Below, in pieces: positions 9,153 to 18,457 of a stretch of 64,000 nucleotides of DNA. Every line of letters begins with the position of its first letter. Position 1 is the stretch's first letter. A model generated the notes under the pieces. The model ran no database searches. It was not told the origin of the DNA and saw only the letters and a program-made list of their open reading frames with translations. The DNA comes from Aurantiacibacter rhizosphaerae (GTDB taxonomy: Bacteria > Pseudomonadota > Alphaproteobacteria > Sphingomonadales > Sphingomonadaceae). The translations under genes were made by a program, and so were the position numbers. Location of the stretch: positions 1 to 64,000 of the forward strand of contig NZ_WUBR01000001.1 of the NCBI RefSeq assembly GCF_009807005.1. Direction: 5' to 3'.

Positions 9153-10319
9153 ATGTCCAGCATCGCCGACTTTCCTCTTTCGGTTAACGCCGAGCAGCTT
9201 TTCGACCTGCCGCGCCCCGCGTCTGAATGCCGGATCGTGGTGGCCATGTCCGGCGGCGTGGATTCCTCCGTCGTCGCGGCGCTGGCTGCGCGCAGCGGCG
9301 CGGAAGTGATGGGCATCACCCTGCAATTATACGATTATGGCGCGGCCACGGGGCGCAAGGGCGCGTGCTGTGCGGGCGATGATATCAACGATGCGCGCAT
9401 GGTGGCAGACAGGCTGGGCATCGCCCATTACGTGTTCGATCACGAAAGCAGCTTTCGCGAAGACGTGGTCGAGACATTTGCCGATGAATACCTGGCCGGT
9501 CGCACGCCCATCCCCTGCATCCGTTGCAACATGGGGCCCAAGTTCACCGATCTGCTGCGCATGGCGAAGGAACTGGGCGCCGACTGCCTCGCCACCGGCC
9601 ATTACGTGCGCCGCGTGGAAGGCGAAGCTGGCCCGGAACTGCACCGCGCGCTGGATCCGGCGCGGGACCAGTCGTATTTCCTCTATGCCACGACCGAAGA
9701 ACAGCTGGATTACCTGCGTTTTCCTCTGGGCGGCCTGCCCAAGACAGAGGTACGCGCGATTGCCGAGGAATTCGGCCTGCGCGTGGCGAACAAGCCCGAC
9801 AGCCAGGATATCTGCTTCGTTCCCGATGGCGATTACGCCAAGATCGTGAAGTCCATGCGGCCCGAAGGCGCGCGCGCGGGCAACATCGTGCATGCCGAAA
9901 CGGGCGATGTGCTGGGCCAGCATCCCGGCATCATCCACTACACCGTTGGCCAGCGGCGCGGCCTGGACATCGGCGGCCAGCCGGAACCGCTCTATGTGGT
10001 TGGAATGGATGCTGAAAAGGCAGAAGTGCTGGTGGGCCCGCGCCGCATGCTGGCGGTGCAGGCGGCTGAGATTATCGAAACCAATCGCATCGGCCCGCTG
10101 CCCGAAGCGCCGCTGACGGCAAAGGTGCGATCACTGGCACAGCCGGTGCCGGTCACGCTGGAAGGCAAGCCCGGCGATGGCGAGACCATAACGATCCGCT
10201 TCGCATCGCCCGAATTTGGCGTTGCGCCCGGACAGGCGGCGGTGATCTATGCAGGAGACCGCGTCATCGGCGGTGGCTGGATCGAGGAAACCGAAAAGGC
10301 CGTTGCGGCTCAAGGCTAG
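9153..10319 (+). CDS. mnmA: tRNA 2-thiouridine(34) synthase MnmA
   Basis: This cytosolic ATP-dependent enzyme puts sulfur on C2 of U34 in Lys, Glu and Gln tRNAs. It has the PP-loop SGGVDSS at residues 33-39, the first catalytic Cys in the CN motif (C125) and the second in SQDIC (C221), followed by the C-terminal barrel domain. The length of 388 is slightly more than the usual ~370 because of an N-terminal extension. The Shine-Dalgarno before the ATG is weak (AGGGG, ten bases away). mnmE and mnmG, which modify the same wobble uridine at C5, lie 51 kb away in this window. Its stop overlaps the convergent gene's stop at CTAG. Confidence 0.96.
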   Translation: MSSIADFPLSVNAEQLFDLPRPASECRIVVAMSGGVDSSVVAALAARSGAEVMGITLQLYDYGAATGRKGACCAGDDINDARMVADRLGIAHYVFDHESSFREDVVETFADEYLAGRTPIPCIRCNMGPKFTDLLRMAKELGADCLATGHYVRRVEGEAGPELHRALDPARDQSYFLYATTEEQLDYLRFPLGGLPKTEVRAIAEEFGLRVANKPDSQDICFVPDGDYAKIVKSMRPEGARAGNIVHAETGDVLGQHPGIIHYTVGQRRGLDIGGQPEPLYVVGMDAEKAEVLVGPRRMLAVQAAEIIETNRIGPLPEAPLTAKVRSLAQPVPVTLEGKPGDGETITIRFASPEFGVAPGQAAVIYAGDRVIGGGWIEETEKAVAAQG

Positions 10320-10663
10320 CCGTCCCATTCCTCCAGCGCGCAGCCCGCGCCCTCGCTATATGTCGCGGTGGTGCTCTCGATCAGGGGCACGCTGGCGGTA
10401 ACGCTTTTCGCGTCGGCATCCTCGCTGATCCACAGGGTGCCCATCCCGGCCAGCAGATCATCCTGACAACTGCCCATGTCCCGCCCGCCGATATAGCGGC
10501 AGGAGCAGGTGTATTTCGCGGCATAGCCCGTGCTCGCCTGCGAATAGCCGGCAATCACTTCTGCATAATACCATGCCACGCCGCCGATGATCGCGGCCAG
10601 CACGACGAGAAGTTTCAGCCATGGGAGGCCGCGCGTCTCGCGCGCCTGTTTTGCGGTTGCCAT
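10316..10663 (-). CDS. Hypothetical single-pass membrane protein
   Basis: A 115-residue protein with a basic N terminus, one TM ([24 protein letters not shown]) and an outer domain with four to five cysteines ([28 protein letters not shown]). This suggests a disulfide-containing periplasmic domain. I do not recognise the family. The ATG at 10663 is used, since the frame to 10696 would overlap the divergent hydrolase start. Only 32 bases separate it from that gene, so promoters must overlap. A functional link with the adjacent serine hydrolase is possible but not shown. Confidence 0.7.
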   Translation of the reverse strand: MATAKQARETRGLPWLKLLVVLAAIIGGVAWYYAEVIAGYSQASTGYAAKYTCSCRYIGGRDMGSCQDDLLAGMGTLWISEDADAKSVTASVPLIESTTATYSEGAGCALEEWDG

Positions 10664-10695
10664 TTGCCGGATCCTGCAGGAAAGGGTGAGCGCCA

Positions 10696-11868
10696 ATGAC
10701 GCTTCGCTCCCTCCCTAGCCGCCCACCTGCCCGCTCGCCAAGGGTGTTTCCATCAATCCTGTCGGGATTGGGGCTGGCGGCGCTGGCCCTGCTGGCCGCC
10801 TGTTCGCAGGACGGGCCGCCACCCGATCCGCCGCTGCCCGAAGGCGCGCTGGAGGCGGTGGTGGACGATCCCGGCGTGCCGCGGGAAAAGCTGGCCCGCG
10901 CGGTGGACGCCTTGTTCTCTGACGACGATGTGGGCGAGACGCAGGCCGTCGTCGTGATGCACGCGGGCGAAGTGGTGGCGGAACGCTACGCCGAAGGGTT
11001 TGAGCCGGAGATGCGCTTTGTCGGCTGGTCCCTTTCCAAAAGCGTGACCGCCGTTCTTACAGGCATGATGGTGGCCGATGGGCGCATGGCGCTGAACGGT
11101 GCCGCCCACGTGCCGCAATGGCAACGCATGGGCGATCCGCGCAGTGGCATAACCCTGCGCCACCTGCTGCAGATGCGGTCCGGCCTCAGGCACAAGGAAG
11201 GCAGCGAGCCTGCCTACAAGTCGGACGATGTGCGCATGCTGTTTCTGGACGGGCGCGCAAACACCGCCGGATGGGCGGAGGCGCAATCGCTGGAACACGA
11301 ACCCGGCACGACCTTCGCCTATTCCAGCGCGACCACGGCGATCCTCAGCGATATCCTGGCAGACACGGTGGCGCCCGATGCCGACAGCGAAACCCGCCAG
11401 CAAGCGATGCAGGAATTTGTCGACGCGCGGCTTGCCGTGCCATTGGGCATGACGTCGCTAACCGGGGAATATGACGCCAGTGGCACATTGCTGGGCGCCA
11501 GCAGTTTCTGGGCAACGGCGCGCGACTGGGCGAAGTTTGGCGAATTCCTGCGCAATTACGGCTCTATCGCGGGCGCGCAGATCGTGCCGCGCGGGTGGAT
11601 CGAATTCATGCGCAGCCCCAGCCCGGCCTCCCCCGATTACGGCGGGCAACTCTGGCTCAATCGCCCATCCGGCACAGAGCGGGAAGTGCTTTTCGGCGGA
11701 AACCACGGAGAGGATATCTTCGGCGCGGTGGGCCATCTGGGCCAGTACATCATCGTCGCCCCGGAACGCCGCCTTACCATCGTGCGCCTGGGGTGGACGC
11801 AGGAGGAAAACCGCGATTCCTTGACGCAGGACCTTGCCGATATCGTGGCGCTCTACCCCTCCAGGTAA
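10696..11868 (+). CDS. Serine hydrolase lipoprotein, beta-lactamase class C fold
   Basis: A 390-residue protein with a signal peptide ending in a lipobox (LALLAAC), so it is probably lipid-anchored on the periplasmic side. The catalytic SxxK is SLSK in RFVGWSLSKSVT, and the Tyr motif appears as YSS in TFAYSSATT. A GHLGQYIIV segment takes the place of the KTG strand. This pattern is shared by class C beta-lactamase-like esterases and peptidases (6-aminohexanoate-dimer hydrolase type). True beta-lactamase activity is not implied. It overlaps the convergent PhzF gene by 16 bases. Confidence 0.87.
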   Translation: MTLRSLPSRPPARSPRVFPSILSGLGLAALALLAACSQDGPPPDPPLPEGALEAVVDDPGVPREKLARAVDALFSDDDVGETQAVVVMHAGEVVAERYAEGFEPEMRFVGWSLSKSVTAVLTGMMVADGRMALNGAAHVPQWQRMGDPRSGITLRHLLQMRSGLRHKEGSEPAYKSDDVRMLFLDGRANTAGWAEAQSLEHEPGTTFAYSSATTAILSDILADTVAPDADSETRQQAMQEFVDARLAVPLGMTSLTGEYDASGTLLGASSFWATARDWAKFGEFLRNYGSIAGAQIVPRGWIEFMRSPSPASPDYGGQLWLNRPSGTEREVLFGGNHGEDIFGAVGHLGQYIIVAPERRLTIVRLGWTQEENRDSLTQDLADIVALYPSR

Positions 11869-12668
11869 AAGCGCCCCTCCACCACCGTTACACAATCGCC
11901 GGACAGGATCGCGCGGTCGCCTTCGAGCCGGCAGGTCGCATGCCCGCCGCGCTTCGACGCCTGAAACGCGGTGAAGCTGTCGCGGCCCAGCCGCTCTGTC
12001 CAGAACGGCGTGAGCACGGCGTGGGCGGAGCCTGTGAAGCTGTCTTCATCCACCCCGCCGCCGGGCACGAAATTGCGGCTGATCACATCAGTCTCCCTGC
12101 CCGGCGCGGTGCAGATGAATTGCGCGTCGCCCAGTTTGGCGAGGCCGCGCAAATCCGGATCCAGCGCGCGGATGGCGGCGGCATCGCGGTATGCGAAGAT
12201 GTGATAGCCATCGGGATTGCTCCAAACCTCTTTCGGCTCTGCGCCCAGCAGGGCGATGGCTTCTGCGTGATCCGCAGGGTCTGCCTTTTCGGTCGGGATG
12301 GCGGGCAAGGCCAGCTCGTACCCCGCATCAGCCCGCCGCACTTCCAGAATGCCCGCCTTGCGCGTGGAGAAGGTCACCACATCGCGCGCGGCGTTTTGTG
12401 ACAGCAGCACATGGCCGGACGCCAGTGTTGCATGGCCGCAAAGGGCCACTTCCAGCGTTGGCGTAAACCAGCGCAGGGCATAATCCGCATCGCCATCGCG
12501 CGTTTCCACAAGGAACGCCGTCTCGGCGAACATGTTCTCCTCTGCAATCGCCACCATGGTGGCATCATCGGGCCACCTGTCCACGTTCACCACGGCGGCC
12601 TGGTTGCCGGAGAAGGGTTTGGAAGCAAAGGCATCCACATGCCAATAGGGGATAGACTTGCGGGTCAT
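11853..12668 (-). CDS. PhzF family isomerase/epimerase-like protein
   Basis: A 271-residue member of the PhzF fold (two diaminopimelate-epimerase-like halves). Family marks are HVDAFASKPFSGNQAAVV, the catalytic-type Glu at 49 (FAETAF), RWFTPTLEVALCGHATLA and GGVDEDSFTGSAHA. Members outside phenazine clusters have largely unknown substrates and no phenazine genes lie nearby, so a biosynthetic role is not inferred. The start at 12668 overlaps the stop of the CDF transporter as ATGA. Confidence 0.9.
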   Translation of the reverse strand: MTRKSIPYWHVDAFASKPFSGNQAAVVNVDRWPDDATMVAIAEENMFAETAFLVETRDGDADYALRWFTPTLEVALCGHATLASGHVLLSQNAARDVVTFSTRKAGILEVRRADAGYELALPAIPTEKADPADHAEAIALLGAEPKEVWSNPDGYHIFAYRDAAAIRALDPDLRGLAKLGDAQFICTAPGRETDVISRNFVPGGGVDEDSFTGSAHAVLTPFWTERLGRDSFTAFQASKRGGHATCRLEGDRAILSGDCVTVVEGRFYLEG

Positions 12669-13600
12669 TCGGTATCCTTGAGATGGGCAAATTCATTGGT
12701 TTCGGCCAGCGGATTGTCAGGCTCATCCACATGGCCAAGCGGATCGATATGGATCAGCAATTCCAGGTCGGGAAACTGGCTGCGCAGGTCTTCCTCCACC
12801 CGCTCTATGATATCGTGCGCATCGTTCACGGTCATGCTGCCCGGCAGATCGACATGGAACTGCGCGAAATCGTGATAACCGCTGGTGCGCGTGCGCAGAT
12901 CGTGCAGGTTGGACAGTTCCGGGTGCTTTGCCGCCGCTTCCACGAATGCGCGGCGCTTTTCCTCAGGCCATTCGCGGTCCATCAGGTGATCGATCGCCTC
13001 CGTCGCGGCAGACCATGCATTCCACAATAGCCACGCCGCAATGGCCAGGCCGAACAGCGGATCGGCCTTGGTAAAGCCCATGTACTGATCCAGCACCAGC
13101 GCCGCGATCACCGCGACATTCAGCAGCAGATCGGATTGATAATGCACCGAATCCGTCTTGATCGCGACGGAGCCGGTGCGCCGGATTACATAGCGTTGCC
13201 ACGCGATCAGGCCGAAGGTGGCGGCGATGGCGATCACCGAAACGGCGATGCCTTCTTCCGCGGCCCGCGTCTCTCCACCCTCTGCCAGGCGCTGTATCGC
13301 GCGAAAACCGATGGCGCTGGCCGACAGCACGATAAGGATGATCTGGAACATCGCCGCCACAGGCTCTGCCTTGCCGTGGCCGAAGCGGTGATCCTCGTCA
13401 GCAGGCTGCGCGGCGACCCACACGCCCACCAATGTAGCCACGCTGGCAACGAAATCCAGCGAGGTATCGGCAAGGCTGCCCAGCATCGCGGTGGAGCTGG
13501 TCTGCCACACGGCCCACAGCTTCAGCGCGCCAAGAAACAGCGCGGTCAGCATCGATGCCATGGCCGCACTGCGGGTGAGGGAGGCACGCGTATCGCTCAT
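12665..13600 (-). CDS. Cation diffusion facilitator family transporter (FieF-like)
   Basis: A 311-residue inner-membrane antiporter exporting divalent metal (Zn, Fe, Co or Mn) against protons. It has six predicted TMs. Metal-site residues are visible in TM2 (D45 and D49, in SLADTSLDF) and TM5 (HYQSD). The HRFGHGKAEP motif lies between TM2 and TM3, and the cytoplasmic C-terminal domain has the usual His/Asp pattern (HDLRTRTSGYHDFAQFHVDL). The ATG at 13600 forms ATGA with the pdxH stop, which decides it over the longer frame from 13624. It is sandwiched in a coupled chain pdxH-CDF-PhzF. Confidence 0.93.
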   Translation of the reverse strand: MSDTRASLTRSAAMASMLTALFLGALKLWAVWQTSSTAMLGSLADTSLDFVASVATLVGVWVAAQPADEDHRFGHGKAEPVAAMFQIILIVLSASAIGFRAIQRLAEGGETRAAEEGIAVSVIAIAATFGLIAWQRYVIRRTGSVAIKTDSVHYQSDLLLNVAVIAALVLDQYMGFTKADPLFGLAIAAWLLWNAWSAATEAIDHLMDREWPEEKRRAFVEAAAKHPELSNLHDLRTRTSGYHDFAQFHVDLPGSMTVNDAHDIIERVEEDLRSQFPDLELLIHIDPLGHVDEPDNPLAETNEFAHLKDTE

Positions 13601-14208
13601 GGGTACAACAAACTGCTGGTCCACGCGCCGTTCCCGCTATCACGCTCGAAACGGCGGCGTTCGTGCAGGCGGTTCGGGCGATCCATCCAGAATTCAATGG
13701 CATGCGGAGACAGGCGAAATCCGGTCCAGTGCGGCGGGCGCGGCACTTCGCCCGCATCCTCATATGCCTCGCGAAGCTCTGTAACGCGGGCATCATAGGT
13801 GGCCCGGCTATCCAGCACCCGCGACTGTTCGCTGGCGGCAGAGCCGACCTGGCTGACGAAGGGGCGCGAATGGAAATAGGCATCGGCCTCCTCCTTGCTC
13901 ACCTCCTCCAGCGGGCCTTCGATGCGGATCTGGCGGCGCAGGCTTTTCCAGTGAAACAGCAGGGCCGCCTGCGGATTGGCGAGGATTTCACCGCCCTTGC
14001 GGCTTTGCGCATTGGTGTAAAATACAAAGCCGCGCGCATCATGGCCTTTCAGCAGCACCATGCGCACCGACGGTGCGCCAGTCGGCGTGGCCGTGGCCAG
14101 CGCCATGGCATTGGGATCGTTGGGCTCGCTCTCCTGCGCCTCGGCAAACCAGCTGTCGAACAGATCGAAGGGATCGCCTTGCGGGATGGCATTTGCGGTT
14201 TGGGTCAT
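13597..14208 (-). CDS. pdxH: Pyridoxamine 5'-phosphate oxidase
   Basis: This FMN enzyme oxidises pyridoxine or pyridoxamine phosphate to pyridoxal phosphate, the last step of the DXP-dependent and salvage B6 routes. The sequence shows the FMN-binding block (MVLLKGHDARGFVFYTNAQSRKGGEILANP), LLFHWKSLRRQIRIEG, the SRPFVSQVGSAASEQS loop and the C-terminal FWMDRPNRLHERRRF. The ATG at 14208 gives 203 residues, normal for the family. The longer frame to 14259 would use TTG. It is the first gene of the pdxH-CDF-PhzF chain. Confidence 0.95.
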   Translation of the reverse strand: MTQTANAIPQGDPFDLFDSWFAEAQESEPNDPNAMALATATPTGAPSVRMVLLKGHDARGFVFYTNAQSRKGGEILANPQAALLFHWKSLRRQIRIEGPLEEVSKEEADAYFHSRPFVSQVGSAASEQSRVLDSRATYDARVTELREAYEDAGEVPRPPHWTGFRLSPHAIEFWMDRPNRLHERRRFERDSGNGAWTSSLLYP

Positions 14209-14288
14209 ATACGGCGGAGTAATCCCGCTTTGGGGCTTATGAAAGGCCCTGCTTGCCAAATATCATTGCCCTACCTAGCTAACACACC

Positions 14289-15293
14289 ATGGCTGATCCC
14301 TATTCAACTCTCGGCGTGAGCCGTTCTGCGAGCGAGAAGGACATCAAGTCCGCCTATCGCACGCTCGCCAAGAAACTGCATCCGGACCGCAACAAGGACA
14401 ATCCGCAAGCGACGGAGCGGTTCGGCAAGGTCACGCAGGCGTATGATCTGCTGTCCGACAAGGACAAGCGTGCCCAGTTCGATCGCGGTGAGATCGATGC
14501 CGATGGCAACCCCACCAGCCCGTTTGGCCACGGCGGATTCGGCGGCGGTTACGGCGGCGGACCGCGGCCGGGCGGACCGGGTGGACCGGGCGGCGGATAT
14601 GCATCGCGCGGGCAGCAGGGCTTTGGCGGCAATGCGGAGGAAATGGATCTCAGCGGCCTTTTCGAAGGGCTGTTCGGCCGCGGCGGCAATCCGCGCGGCG
14701 GGGGCCCATCGGGTATGGGCGGAAATATGGGAGGCGGGCAGCAGGGCTTTCGCCGTCCGCCACCGCCGCCGCAAAAGGGCGCCGATATCCGCTACAAGCT
14801 GGCCGTTCCCTTCGTGGATGCAGCCACCGGCGCCAAGCAGCGCATTACGCTGAATGACGGCAAGACCATCGATCTCTCCCTGCCGGAAGGGGTGGAGGAT
14901 GGCACCACCATGCGCCTGAAGGGCAAGGGTCAGCCGGGGCCGCGCCAAAATGGTGATGGCATCGTGGTGGTCGATATTCAGCCGCATGCCTTCTTCTACC
15001 GCGATGGCAATGACGTTCGCCTGGACCTGCCCATCTCGCTGGACGAGGCGGTGAATGGCGCCAAGGTGAAGGTGCCAACCGTCGATGGTGCGGTGATGCT
15101 GACCGTCGCTGCCGGTTCCAGTTCCGGCAAGGTGCTGCGCCTGAAAGGCAAGGGTTTCAAGGCCAAGGGCGGGAAGCGCGGCGATCAGCTCGTTACGCTG
15201 GAAATTCACCTGCCGGACGATGTCTCTGAGCTTTCCGAAAAGCTGAAAGGCTGGAGCGATAGCGACAACCATAGAGAGAATATGGGCGGTTGA
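14289..15293 (+). CDS. DnaJ-like co-chaperone without zinc finger (CbpA type)
   Basis: A 334-residue class II J protein. The J domain is at about 1-70 with the HPD triad in LHPDRN, which stimulates DnaK ATPase. A long Gly/Phe-rich linker follows (about 78-155). The rest is the two-part client-binding C-terminal domain (DIRYKLAVPFVDAATG, LPEGVEDGTTMRLKGKG, DLPISLDEAVNGAKVKVPTVDG). No CxxCxGxG zinc motifs are present, which separates it from DnaJ proper. It is divergent from pdxH with an 80-base gap. Confidence 0.92.
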   Translation: MADPYSTLGVSRSASEKDIKSAYRTLAKKLHPDRNKDNPQATERFGKVTQAYDLLSDKDKRAQFDRGEIDADGNPTSPFGHGGFGGGYGGGPRPGGPGGPGGGYASRGQQGFGGNAEEMDLSGLFEGLFGRGGNPRGGGPSGMGGNMGGGQQGFRRPPPPPQKGADIRYKLAVPFVDAATGAKQRITLNDGKTIDLSLPEGVEDGTTMRLKGKGQPGPRQNGDGIVVVDIQPHAFFYRDGNDVRLDLPISLDEAVNGAKVKVPTVDGAVMLTVAAGSSSGKVLRLKGKGFKAKGGKRGDQLVTLEIHLPDDVSELSEKLKGWSDSDNHRENMGG

Positions 15294-15353
15294 TCGCCGA
15301 ACATATCCGCTCAGCGCTCGACACCGCCGTCGTTACTGGTAGATATCAAGCCA

Positions 15354-16385
15354 ATGGCTCCACCCGGCATCTCCGACGCTGAAGCGTCTTCGGGACCGCC
15401 CATGCGGGACTTTTCGCCGGAGGCGCGCAAGAAGGCCGCCGTGGAAAATCCCGGCAAGCTCAACCGCTGGCGCGGCAAGCTTCACATTCACGACAGGGCC
15501 TGGGAAGTCATAAAGCGCGTGGCCGTGGGCTGTTTCAATGACGGGCTGATCCACGCGGGCAACCTTGCCTATATGTCCGTGCTGGCGATTTTCCCCTTCT
15601 TCATCACCGCAGCCGCCATCTTCTCCGTCATCGGAGAGGAAGGGGAGCGCGCAGCCACGATTAACGCCATTCTCACCGCGCTGCCGCCGGTGGTGGGCGA
15701 GGTGATTGGCCCGGTGGCGCGCAATGTAGTAGAATCGCGCAGCGGATGGCTGTTGTGGATCGGCGGTTTGTTCGGATTGTGGACGGTGGGCAGCCTGATC
15801 GAGACGATTCGCGACATCCTGCGCCGTGCCTATGGCACACGTCCCACCCATGCCTTCTGGAAATACCGCCTGTTCTCCACCGGCATCATCATTGCCGCCG
15901 TGCTGATGTTGATGACATCGCTGCTGGCACAGGTGATGATCGGTGCCGCACAGGAAGTGATCGCCGCCTATTTCCCCGAATTGAACCAGGCGCTGGGCAG
16001 CCTTGCATGGTCTCGCATCGTGCCTGCCATCGGCCTGTTCGGTTCGATCTTCCTGCTGTTTTATGCGCTGACCCCGGCCAAATATCGCCAGCGCCGCTAT
16101 CCCAAGTGGCCCGGCGCGCTGCTTGTCACCGTGTGGTGGATCACCGTCACCATTGCCCTGCCGCCGGTGCTGCGCAGCGTGTTTTCGTACAATCTCACCT
16201 ATGGTTCGCTGGCTGGCATCATGATCGCGCTTTTCTTTTTCTGGCTGGTCGGCTTAGGGGTGGTGGCAGGCGGAGAATTGAACGCCGCACTTGCCGAAAC
16301 GCCGGAGGAAGAGCGCGAACGCAAGAAGCATGAAAATCCGGATGATTCCGGAAACGCGCACGAAACGGAGGAAACGGTCGCATGA
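15354..16385 (+). CDS. YihY/virulence factor BrkB family membrane protein
   Basis: A 343-residue inner-membrane protein with about six TMs and the family pattern: LIHAGNLAYMSVLAIFPFF early, a TVGSLIETIRDILRRAYG motif, LTPAKYRQRRYPKWPGALL, and a final SLAGIMIALFFFWLVGLGVVAGGELNA. The name 'ribonuclease BN' sometimes attached to this family is a known misassignment and the true role is unsettled. Both tails are charged and cytoplasmic. Its TGA overlaps the fabI ATG (ATGA), so the two are coupled. A second, shorter family member lies at 50283. Confidence 0.9.
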   Translation: MAPPGISDAEASSGPPMRDFSPEARKKAAVENPGKLNRWRGKLHIHDRAWEVIKRVAVGCFNDGLIHAGNLAYMSVLAIFPFFITAAAIFSVIGEEGERAATINAILTALPPVVGEVIGPVARNVVESRSGWLLWIGGLFGLWTVGSLIETIRDILRRAYGTRPTHAFWKYRLFSTGIIIAAVLMLMTSLLAQVMIGAAQEVIAAYFPELNQALGSLAWSRIVPAIGLFGSIFLLFYALTPAKYRQRRYPKWPGALLVTVWWITVTIALPPVLRSVFSYNLTYGSLAGIMIALFFFWLVGLGVVAGGELNAALAETPEEERERKKHENPDDSGNAHETEETVA

Positions 16386-17185
16386 GTGGATTGATGGCAG
16401 GCAAGAAGGGCCTGATCATGGGGCTCGCCAATGACAAGTCGCTGGCATGGGGTATTGCCAAAAAGCTGCACGAACAGGGCGCCGAAATGGCTTTCTCCTA
16501 TCAGGGAGAGGCGCTGAAGAAGCGCGTCGGCCCGCTGGCAGAGCAGGTGGGCAGCGATTTCCTGATCGAATGCGACGTTTCCAACATGGATGCGATGGAC
16601 ACCGCCTTCGCCGAGATAGAGGCGCGCTGGGGCAAGCTGGATTTCCTCGTCCACGCGATCGGCTTTTCGGACAAAAGTGAGCTGCGCGGCAAATATGTCG
16701 ATACCAGCCTCGACAATTTCCTGATGACGATGAACATCTCCGCCTATTCGCTGGTGGCCGCGGCAAAACGCGCGCGCCCGCTGATGAGCGAAGGTGGCTC
16801 CATCGTCACGCTCACCTACTACGGCGCGGAAAAAGTGGTGCCCCATTACAATGTGATGGGCGTGGCCAAGGCGGCGCTGGAAACCAGCGTGCAATATCTG
16901 GCCAATGATCTTGGCCCCGAAGGCATTCGCGTCAACGCGATCAGCGCCGGCCCGATCAAGACGCTGGCCGCCAGCGGGATCGGCGATTTCCGCTATATCC
17001 TGAAATGGAACGAGCTGAACGCACCCCTGCGCCGCAATGTCACCATCGAGGATGTGGGCGGCGCGGGACTCTATTTCTGCTCAGACCTTTCGTCCGGCGT
17101 CACCGGGGAAACCCATCACGTGGATGCAGGCTATCACGTCGTTGGCATGAAGCAGGAAGACGCGCCCGATATCGCGCTTACCTGA
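16382..17185 (+). CDS. fabI: Enoyl-[acyl-carrier-protein] reductase (NADH) FabI
   Basis: This enzyme performs the last reduction of each fatty-acid elongation round and is the target of triclosan and isoniazid-like inhibitors. The 267-residue short-chain reductase has the FabI-type nucleotide site (GLANDKSLAWGIA, 14-26) and active-site residues Y146, Y156 and K163, which fall at the same numbers as in E. coli FabI. SAGPIKTLAASGI forms the mobile substrate loop. It starts within the end of the YihY gene and so is translated from the same message. Confidence 0.97.
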   Translation: MSGLMAGKKGLIMGLANDKSLAWGIAKKLHEQGAEMAFSYQGEALKKRVGPLAEQVGSDFLIECDVSNMDAMDTAFAEIEARWGKLDFLVHAIGFSDKSELRGKYVDTSLDNFLMTMNISAYSLVAAAKRARPLMSEGGSIVTLTYYGAEKVVPHYNVMGVAKAALETSVQYLANDLGPEGIRVNAISAGPIKTLAASGIGDFRYILKWNELNAPLRRNVTIEDVGGAGLYFCSDLSSGVTGETHHVDAGYHVVGMKQEDAPDIALT

Positions 17186-17253
17186 GCGCGACCGGCGTAA
17201 ACCTTATCCATCAGAGGGCTTAATTCGCACAGGCCTTCCGGGCGAAAAGCGGC

Positions 17254-17838
17254 TCAGCTTTCGGGAATGTCATCCGGGTTGACGACTTCGGGCAACGCCT
17301 CGGTGTCCTCACCTGGCAGGGCTGCTCCCTGCGCATCACGGCGACGCTGCAATTCAGCCTCTTCCAGCTGCTCCACGCGGTCTTGCGTGGCCGCAGCTTC
17401 TGCATCGATCGTCCCCAGCCGTTCGGCCCGTTCTTCCGCGATCAATTCGGCAAAGCGAATATCGCTGGAATTGGCGCGCTCTGCATAGGCTGCCTCGATC
17501 ATCTTCATCGTGCAGCCCAGGTCGCCGCCCGCACCGACAGGCGTACAGCTGAGCGGACCGAAATCGCCCACGGCCTCCAGCGCCAGCGCGCGATTGGTCC
17601 AGCTGTCGTTTTGAGGAGAGTTGCTGGTGCGCAGGTTTGGCGGAATGCGATAGCGCTCGCTCTCGTCCAGCCGGGCGCAGACCGTGATCGTGTCGCCGGT
17701 ACTTTCCGGGCATGCATCATCACCGAAGATGATGACCTGGTTCACGCGATCCCCGCCGGTTTCCTGCGCTGCGGCAGGCATGGAGCCCAGCCCCATGGCA
17801 AAGGCGGAGGCGGCAGTCAGGGCGAGCAAGCGGTTCAT
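17254..17838 (-). CDS. Hypothetical secreted protein with coiled C-terminal region
   Basis: A 194-residue protein with a clear signal peptide (MNRLLALTAASAFAMGLGSMPAAAQ), four cysteines in the middle (ACPES, TVCARL, LSCTP, LGCTM) and a helical Glu/Arg-rich tail (residues about 135-180). Proteins of this build are common in sphingomonads but I know no function. GAGGA lies seven bases ahead of the ATG at 17838, which supports this start over the longer open frame. Confidence 0.78.
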   Translation of the reverse strand: MNRLLALTAASAFAMGLGSMPAAAQETGGDRVNQVIIFGDDACPESTGDTITVCARLDESERYRIPPNLRTSNSPQNDSWTNRALALEAVGDFGPLSCTPVGAGGDLGCTMKMIEAAYAERANSSDIRFAELIAEERAERLGTIDAEAAATQDRVEQLEEAELQRRRDAQGAALPGEDTEALPEVVNPDDIPES

Positions 17839-17912
17839 GGTGTATCCTCGGGTTCTGGTAATATTCGCAATTGGCGCTTCGTCGCTTGAACGCATGATGA
17901 AGGCCGAGTGTT

Positions 17913-18443
17913 TCAGATTTTCTCCGAAATCCGGATTGCGGCACGGCAACCCAGGCGAATAGCGGCGGACAACAGCGGATAGCCGGGCGCCTTCTCGGCT
18001 CCTGCTTCAAAAGCGGCATCGCGATGCTCACGCTCATCCTCGCGGAAGCGATGGATCATGGCAGCCAATTCCGGATCGTCGCCATCCTTCTCCAGTTCGT
18101 CCAGCTGGGCGGAATAATGCGCGTCGATCTCCGTTTCCACGGCTGCCGTGCAGGCCATGGCCGCTTCCGGGCCGATCAGCGCGGTTCCCGCGCCCAGCGC
18201 ATAGCCGGCAAGGTTCCAGAACGGTTGCAGCGCCGTGGGACGAACGCCGCGGCGCGCCATCAGCGCATCAAATTCGGCACGATGTCCGGCTTCCTGTTCC
18301 GCCATGCCGCGAATTTCGGCAGAATGCGGACCACGGTCGCCCATCACGGCCAGCTGTCCGGCATAGATGCGCGTCGCGCCAAATTCTCCCGCCTGATCGA
18401 CGCGGATCATCTCGGTGCGGTCCTTGGCGAAATTATCGGTCAT
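17913..18443 (-). CDS. coq7: Demethoxyubiquinone hydroxylase, Coq7 family
   Basis: This di-iron monooxygenase hydroxylates demethoxyubiquinone at C6 in ubiquinone synthesis. The 176-residue protein shows the carboxylate/His ligands of the ferritin-like bundle: VDQAGEFGA, EQEAGHRAEF, VETEIDAHY and EDEREHRDA. It is membrane-associated rather than membrane-spanning in the family. The start at 18443 has GGGGA nine bases upstream. A 15-bp tandem repeat fills most of the 48-base gap back to the dsbB-like gene. Confidence 0.94.
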   Translation of the reverse strand: MTDNFAKDRTEMIRVDQAGEFGATRIYAGQLAVMGDRGPHSAEIRGMAEQEAGHRAEFDALMARRGVRPTALQPFWNLAGYALGAGTALIGPEAAMACTAAVETEIDAHYSAQLDELEKDGDDPELAAMIHRFREDEREHRDAAFEAGAEKAPGYPLLSAAIRLGCRAAIRISEKI

Positions 18444-18457
18444 GCGCGTTTGTCCCC

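Noticed and set aside
10696-11868. Calling the serine hydrolase an antibiotic-resistance beta-lactamase
   Set aside because: Only the general class C fold is supported. The KTG motif is absent and the context is housekeeping.
11853-12668. Phenazine biosynthesis cluster suggested by the PhzF protein
   Set aside because: No other phz gene is nearby, and PhzF-like proteins are common outside such clusters.
15354-16385. Annotation of YihY/BrkB proteins as ribonuclease BN
   Set aside because: That name is a known historical misassignment; the sequence is a polytopic membrane protein.
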